From Eshraghiella sp051880035 (GTDB taxonomy: Bacteria > Bacillota > Clostridia > Lachnospirales > Lachnospiraceae), in contig JBJENE010000057.1 of NCBI GenBank assembly GCA_051880035.1, forward strand, positions 29,532 through 93,531: 64,000 nucleotides of DNA. The letters run 5' to 3'. Shown piece after piece: positions 62,321 through 64,000 of this stretch. The notes under the pieces were generated by a model. The model did no database searches. It worked only from the letters and a program-made list of their open reading frames with translations, and had not been told where the DNA came from. A program made the translations under genes and the position numbers. Position 1 is the first letter of the stretch, and every line of letters starts with the position of its first letter.

Positions 62321-63040
62321 ATGAATAAAGAGCTGAACAACTTGCTGCACCAACAACGTGAACAGGAAAAATACCATACCTCTATGGAATCGGAATTTTA
62401 TTATTACAGAAGAATCTCCAGAGGAGATATGGAGGCCGCCAAAATCATTTGTAAAGGGAAGAATAAAGACAGAGGAGTGCTGTCTGATAACAGTCTCAGA
62501 AACGAAAAGTACCATACAATAATTCTCATATCCCTGATTATAAGATTCTGTATCGAAGCCGGACTGGACAGCGAAGAAGCATACACATTCAGTGACATTT
62601 ATATTCGTCAAATTGATGTAGCAACAGACATTAATTCAATAAATAATATTAAAGAAAAAATGATTACTGAAATTACCAAAGTCATGCATGAGCTCCATAC
62701 CAAAAACATAATGACTCTTCAGGTCAGACGCGGTATTGATTATATTCAAAGGAATCTTACCCGCCCGATTTCATCCTCTGATGTAGGTAAAGCTATCGGG
62801 TGTAATCCTGATTATCTTTCTCGACTTTTCAAAAAGGAATACGGTATAACTCTTGGTGATTATATATTACAGAAAAAATGCAGTGCTGCCGGTTACATGC
62901 TGGAAAACAGCACCAAAACCATTACCGACATAGCTGCCTTTCTGGGTTTTGCATCCGCAAGTCACTTCATAAGTCGATTTAAGAAATGTATGGGGGAAAC
63001 CCCTGAAGCATACAGAAAAAGAAAGTGTCTAAACTTTTAA
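62321..63040 (+). CDS. AraC family transcriptional regulator
   Basis: DNA-binding regulator of 239 residues. The N-terminal 130 residues are helical and show no sugar-binding cupin pattern. The C-terminal AraC-type double helix-turn-helix is clear (about 135-238; ISSSDVGKAIGCNPDYLSRLFKKEY and ITDIAAFLGFASASHFISRFKK, ending GETPEAYRKRK). GAAGGGATTTCTAAT precedes the ATG. Divergent to the intracellular GH5 gene, with direct repeats between, so it most likely controls that gene. Although it is a stand-alone regulator, the N-terminal part resembles partner domains seen in YesN-like proteins rather than AraC itself. Confidence 0.9.
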   Translation: MNKELNNLLHQQREQEKYHTSMESEFYYYRRISRGDMEAAKIICKGKNKDRGVLSDNSLRNEKYHTIILISLIIRFCIEAGLDSEEAYTFSDIYIRQIDVATDINSINNIKEKMITEITKVMHELHTKNIMTLQVRRGIDYIQRNLTRPISSSDVGKAIGCNPDYLSRLFKKEYGITLGDYILQKKCSAAGYMLENSTKTITDIAAFLGFASASHFISRFKKCMGETPEAYRKRKCLNF

Positions 63041-63057
63041 AAAAGGATGGAGAAATC

Positions 63058-63135
63058 ATGAAAACATTAACTCAATTTAAAAATAATCAAATGCAAGACG
63101 CAGAGTTCGTCCCAAAACAAAAATGCATAAAATAA
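63058..63135 (+). CDS. Very short ORF (25 codons) with good ribosome binding site
   Basis: An ATG with AGGATGGAG upstream starts a 25-codon frame (MKTLTQFKNNQMQDAEF...) ending at TAA inside the left 52-bp repeat. It follows the AraC gene by 17 bp. It may be the 5' remnant of a gene truncated when the repeat-bounded segment arose, or a genuine small peptide. The last codons overlap the duplicated terminator. Confidence 0.3.
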   Translation: MKTLTQFKNNQMQDAEFVPKQKCIK

Positions 63136-63180
63136 AAGCCTCAAACCAGCGCGAAGCTTAGCTTGGGACTTCTAAGTGCG
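63129..63180 (-). repeat. Left copy of a 52-bp direct repeat (duplicated tRNA-Lys terminator)
   Basis: Identical over 52 bp to 63737-63788. On the minus strand it is a hairpin ending in GGCTTTTATTTT, that is, a second copy of the terminator following tRNA-Lys, here without a tRNA. The two copies are 608 bp apart and bracket the nucleotidyltransferase gene. Confidence 0.95.
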
Positions 63181-63214
63181 TAGGGGCTAACTCTGCCCCA
63201 CCTGCGTACCCTCT

Positions 63215-63268
63215 TTATGTATTTTCATCTATATACTTTGATGCCAACCGAAATATTTCTCTATCCAT
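63215..63268 (-). pseudogene. Truncated partner gene overlapping the nucleotidyltransferase gene (17 codons)
   Basis: On the minus strand an ATG at 63268 overlaps the stop of the nucleotidyltransferase gene, the usual coupling of MNT-HEPN pairs. It reads MDREIFRLASKYIDENT and then stops near the left repeat. It is too short for a HEPN domain, so I read it as the stump of a deleted partner. The identity of the partner is a guess from gene order. Confidence 0.35.
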
Positions 63269-63599
63269 ATATTACCCTACCTTCATTTTCGATATTTTTG
63301 AAATATCCATACCAGGATTTTTTCTCCATGTATTCAGTAAGAGGAATACAGATATATTCAACAATAGCTTGAGTTTTCATCGCAATTTCAGTAACAATAT
63401 CCATCAATTTATCATCATATTTCTTTGCTTCCAATCGGTCACAGGTCGTTAATATTGCTATATCTATATCTGAATCATCATTAAAGTCTCCGCGAGCACA
63501 AGACCCATACATTATTATTTTGTCAACAACATTTTCAAGTACACCGGGAACACATTTTACAAGCAATCTCTCCGCTTCTTTTATATCTTTGGGGGTCAT
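63261..63599 (-). CDS. MNT-type nucleotidyltransferase
   Basis: Small nucleotidyltransferase of 112 residues. The active-site motif is GSCARGDFNDDSDIDIAIL (about residues 25-43) with two aspartates for metal binding; a further conserved position lies in AIVEYICIP. Such minimal proteins often pair with HEPN-domain proteins in toxin-antitoxin modules, where MNT neutralises HEPN by adenylylation. I start at the ATG at 63599 because AAGGAGGTGAGAACA precedes it; the frame runs 30 codons further upstream without support. The partner appears truncated. The gene lies alone between two 52-bp direct repeats next to tRNA-Lys. Confidence 0.85.
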   Translation of the reverse strand: MTPKDIKEAERLLVKCVPGVLENVVDKIIMYGSCARGDFNDDSDIDIAILTTCDRLEAKKYDDKLMDIVTEIAMKTQAIVEYICIPLTEYMEKKSWYGYFKNIENEGRVIYG

Positions 63600-63736
63600 T
63601 GTTCTCACCTCCTTAATCTGCTCCATCACAATATTATAAATGAATTCTATGTTATAAAAATATATATTTATTATATCTCTTTTAAACAAAATCTTGCAAT
63701 CATTTTTTTAAACACCAAACATTATTGGGGCCTAAA

Positions 63737-63788
63737 AAAATAAAAGCCTCAAACCAGCGCGAAGCTTAGCTTGGGACTTCTAAGTGCG
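63737..63788 (-). repeat. Right copy of the 52-bp direct repeat: native tRNA-Lys terminator
   Basis: Covers the last four bases of tRNA-Lys(CTT) and the hairpin downstream, on the minus strand followed by TTTTATTTTTTT (63745-63734). Identical to 63129-63180. Arrangement as expected for attachment-site duplication at the 3' end of a tRNA gene. Confidence 0.95.
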
Positions 63789-63857
63789 CCTTCAGGGGTT
63801 CGAACCCTGGACACCCTGATTAAGAGTCAGGTGCTCTACCAACTGAGCTAAAGGCGC
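63785..63857 (-). tRNA. tRNA-Lys (anticodon CTT)
   Basis: 73-nt cloverleaf on the minus strand. Acceptor GCGCCTT/AAGGCGC, discriminator A, D-arm GCTCAGTTGGTAGAGC, anticodon arm CCTGA-CTCTTAA-TCAGG with anticodon CTT, T-arm CAGGG-TTCGAAC-CCCTG. No CCA encoded. Reads codon AAG. Its 3' end is the edge of the 52-bp repeat. Confidence 0.97.
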
Positions 63858-63890
63858 ATATTTAACTGCGTGTCTCAAAACACAATAGAT

Positions 63891-63919
63891 AATATAACAG
63901 AGACATATGAAGTTGTCAA
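63891..63919 (-). promoter_or_regulatory. Promoter of tRNA-Lys
   Basis: On the minus strand TTGACA (63919-63914) and TATATT (63896-63891) are exactly 17 bp apart, about 35 bp before the tRNA: a near-consensus housekeeping promoter. Confidence 0.88.
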
Positions 63920-63960
63920 CTGGTTTTTCACAATTTTTTCAAGGATTTCATTTGCAAAAC

Positions 63961-63986
63961 TAAATTCCACCGCAGGGTGGAATTTA
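63961..63986 (-). terminator. Hairpin near the right window edge
   Basis: AAATTCCAC and GTGGAATTT pair around GCAGG. On the minus strand TTAGTTTTGC follows, so it may end a minus-strand gene beyond the window. Confidence 0.55.
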
Positions 63987-64000
63987 CTCTTTCCGAATTC

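Noticed and set aside
62567..63040. AraC gene truncated or frameshifted by the nearby repeat
   Set aside because: The helix-turn-helix domain is complete to its usual end and the repeat begins about 90 bp later.

Overview
The window looks like chromosome of an AT-rich, spore-forming anaerobe of the Clostridia, most likely family Lachnospiraceae. The signs are a one-chain pyruvate:ferredoxin oxidoreductase, SpmA and SpmB, FabK, YesM/YesN-type two-component regulation, CUT1 sugar uptake without a local ATPase, and many AGGAGG-type ribosome binding sites. I cannot name the genus. No rRNA, CRISPR array, prophage or insertion sequence was found. Two tRNA genes are present: tRNA-Pro(CGG) and tRNA-Lys(CTT).

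Left part (1-17 kb), housekeeping: the tail of an unidentified gene, tex, then on the minus strand a BMP-type nucleoside ABC transporter operon ending in xpt (purine uptake and salvage), a DegV protein, fabK, cysK (plus strand), spmB, an AI-2E-family permease and nifJ/PFOR.

Middle part (17-42 kb), plant-glycan locus: a sugar-binding lipoprotein, GH42 beta-galactosidase and GH29 alpha-L-fucosidase form a plus-strand operon. They are followed by a YesN-type response regulator, a secreted membrane-anchored GH5 with Ig-like domains, a second sugar-binding lipoprotein broken by an 85-bp deletion, a YesL-like protein, an intact sugar-binding lipoprotein, two CUT1 permeases, two small surface proteins, a YesM-type histidine kinase, a GH31 alpha-xylosidase and an MFS permease. 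Endo-glucanase plus xylosidase, galactosidase and fucosidase is the set needed to dismantle fucosylated xyloglucan, so that is my inferred substrate. Three anchored surface proteins (34.5, 35.6 and 42.6 kb) share an identical promoter layout, with two direct-repeat boxes 23 bp apart and the -10 exactly 40 bp beyond the second.

Right part (42-64 kb): spmA, an aconitase-family hydratase, an alpha/beta hydrolase, a D-lactate dehydrogenase and a five-unit 54-bp tandem repeat that encodes an 18-residue repeat peptide. Next is a tightly overlapping seven-gene lipid operon on the minus strand: acyl-AMP ligase fused to ACP, MFS_2 transporter, two acyltransferases, acyl-AMP ligase, free ACP and LRAT/NlpC-type acyltransferase. 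It resembles a split-up LplT-Aas lysophospholipid re-acylation system with an added LRAT enzyme, and is the best candidate for an undescribed system here. Then come tRNA-Pro, citrate synthase (cre-like operator in its promoter), a YitT protein, the aguA-aguB putrescine genes, an intracellular GH5 with a divergent AraC regulator, and a small MNT nucleotidyltransferase segment between two 52-bp copies of the tRNA-Lys terminator, which looks like the scar of an integration at that tRNA.
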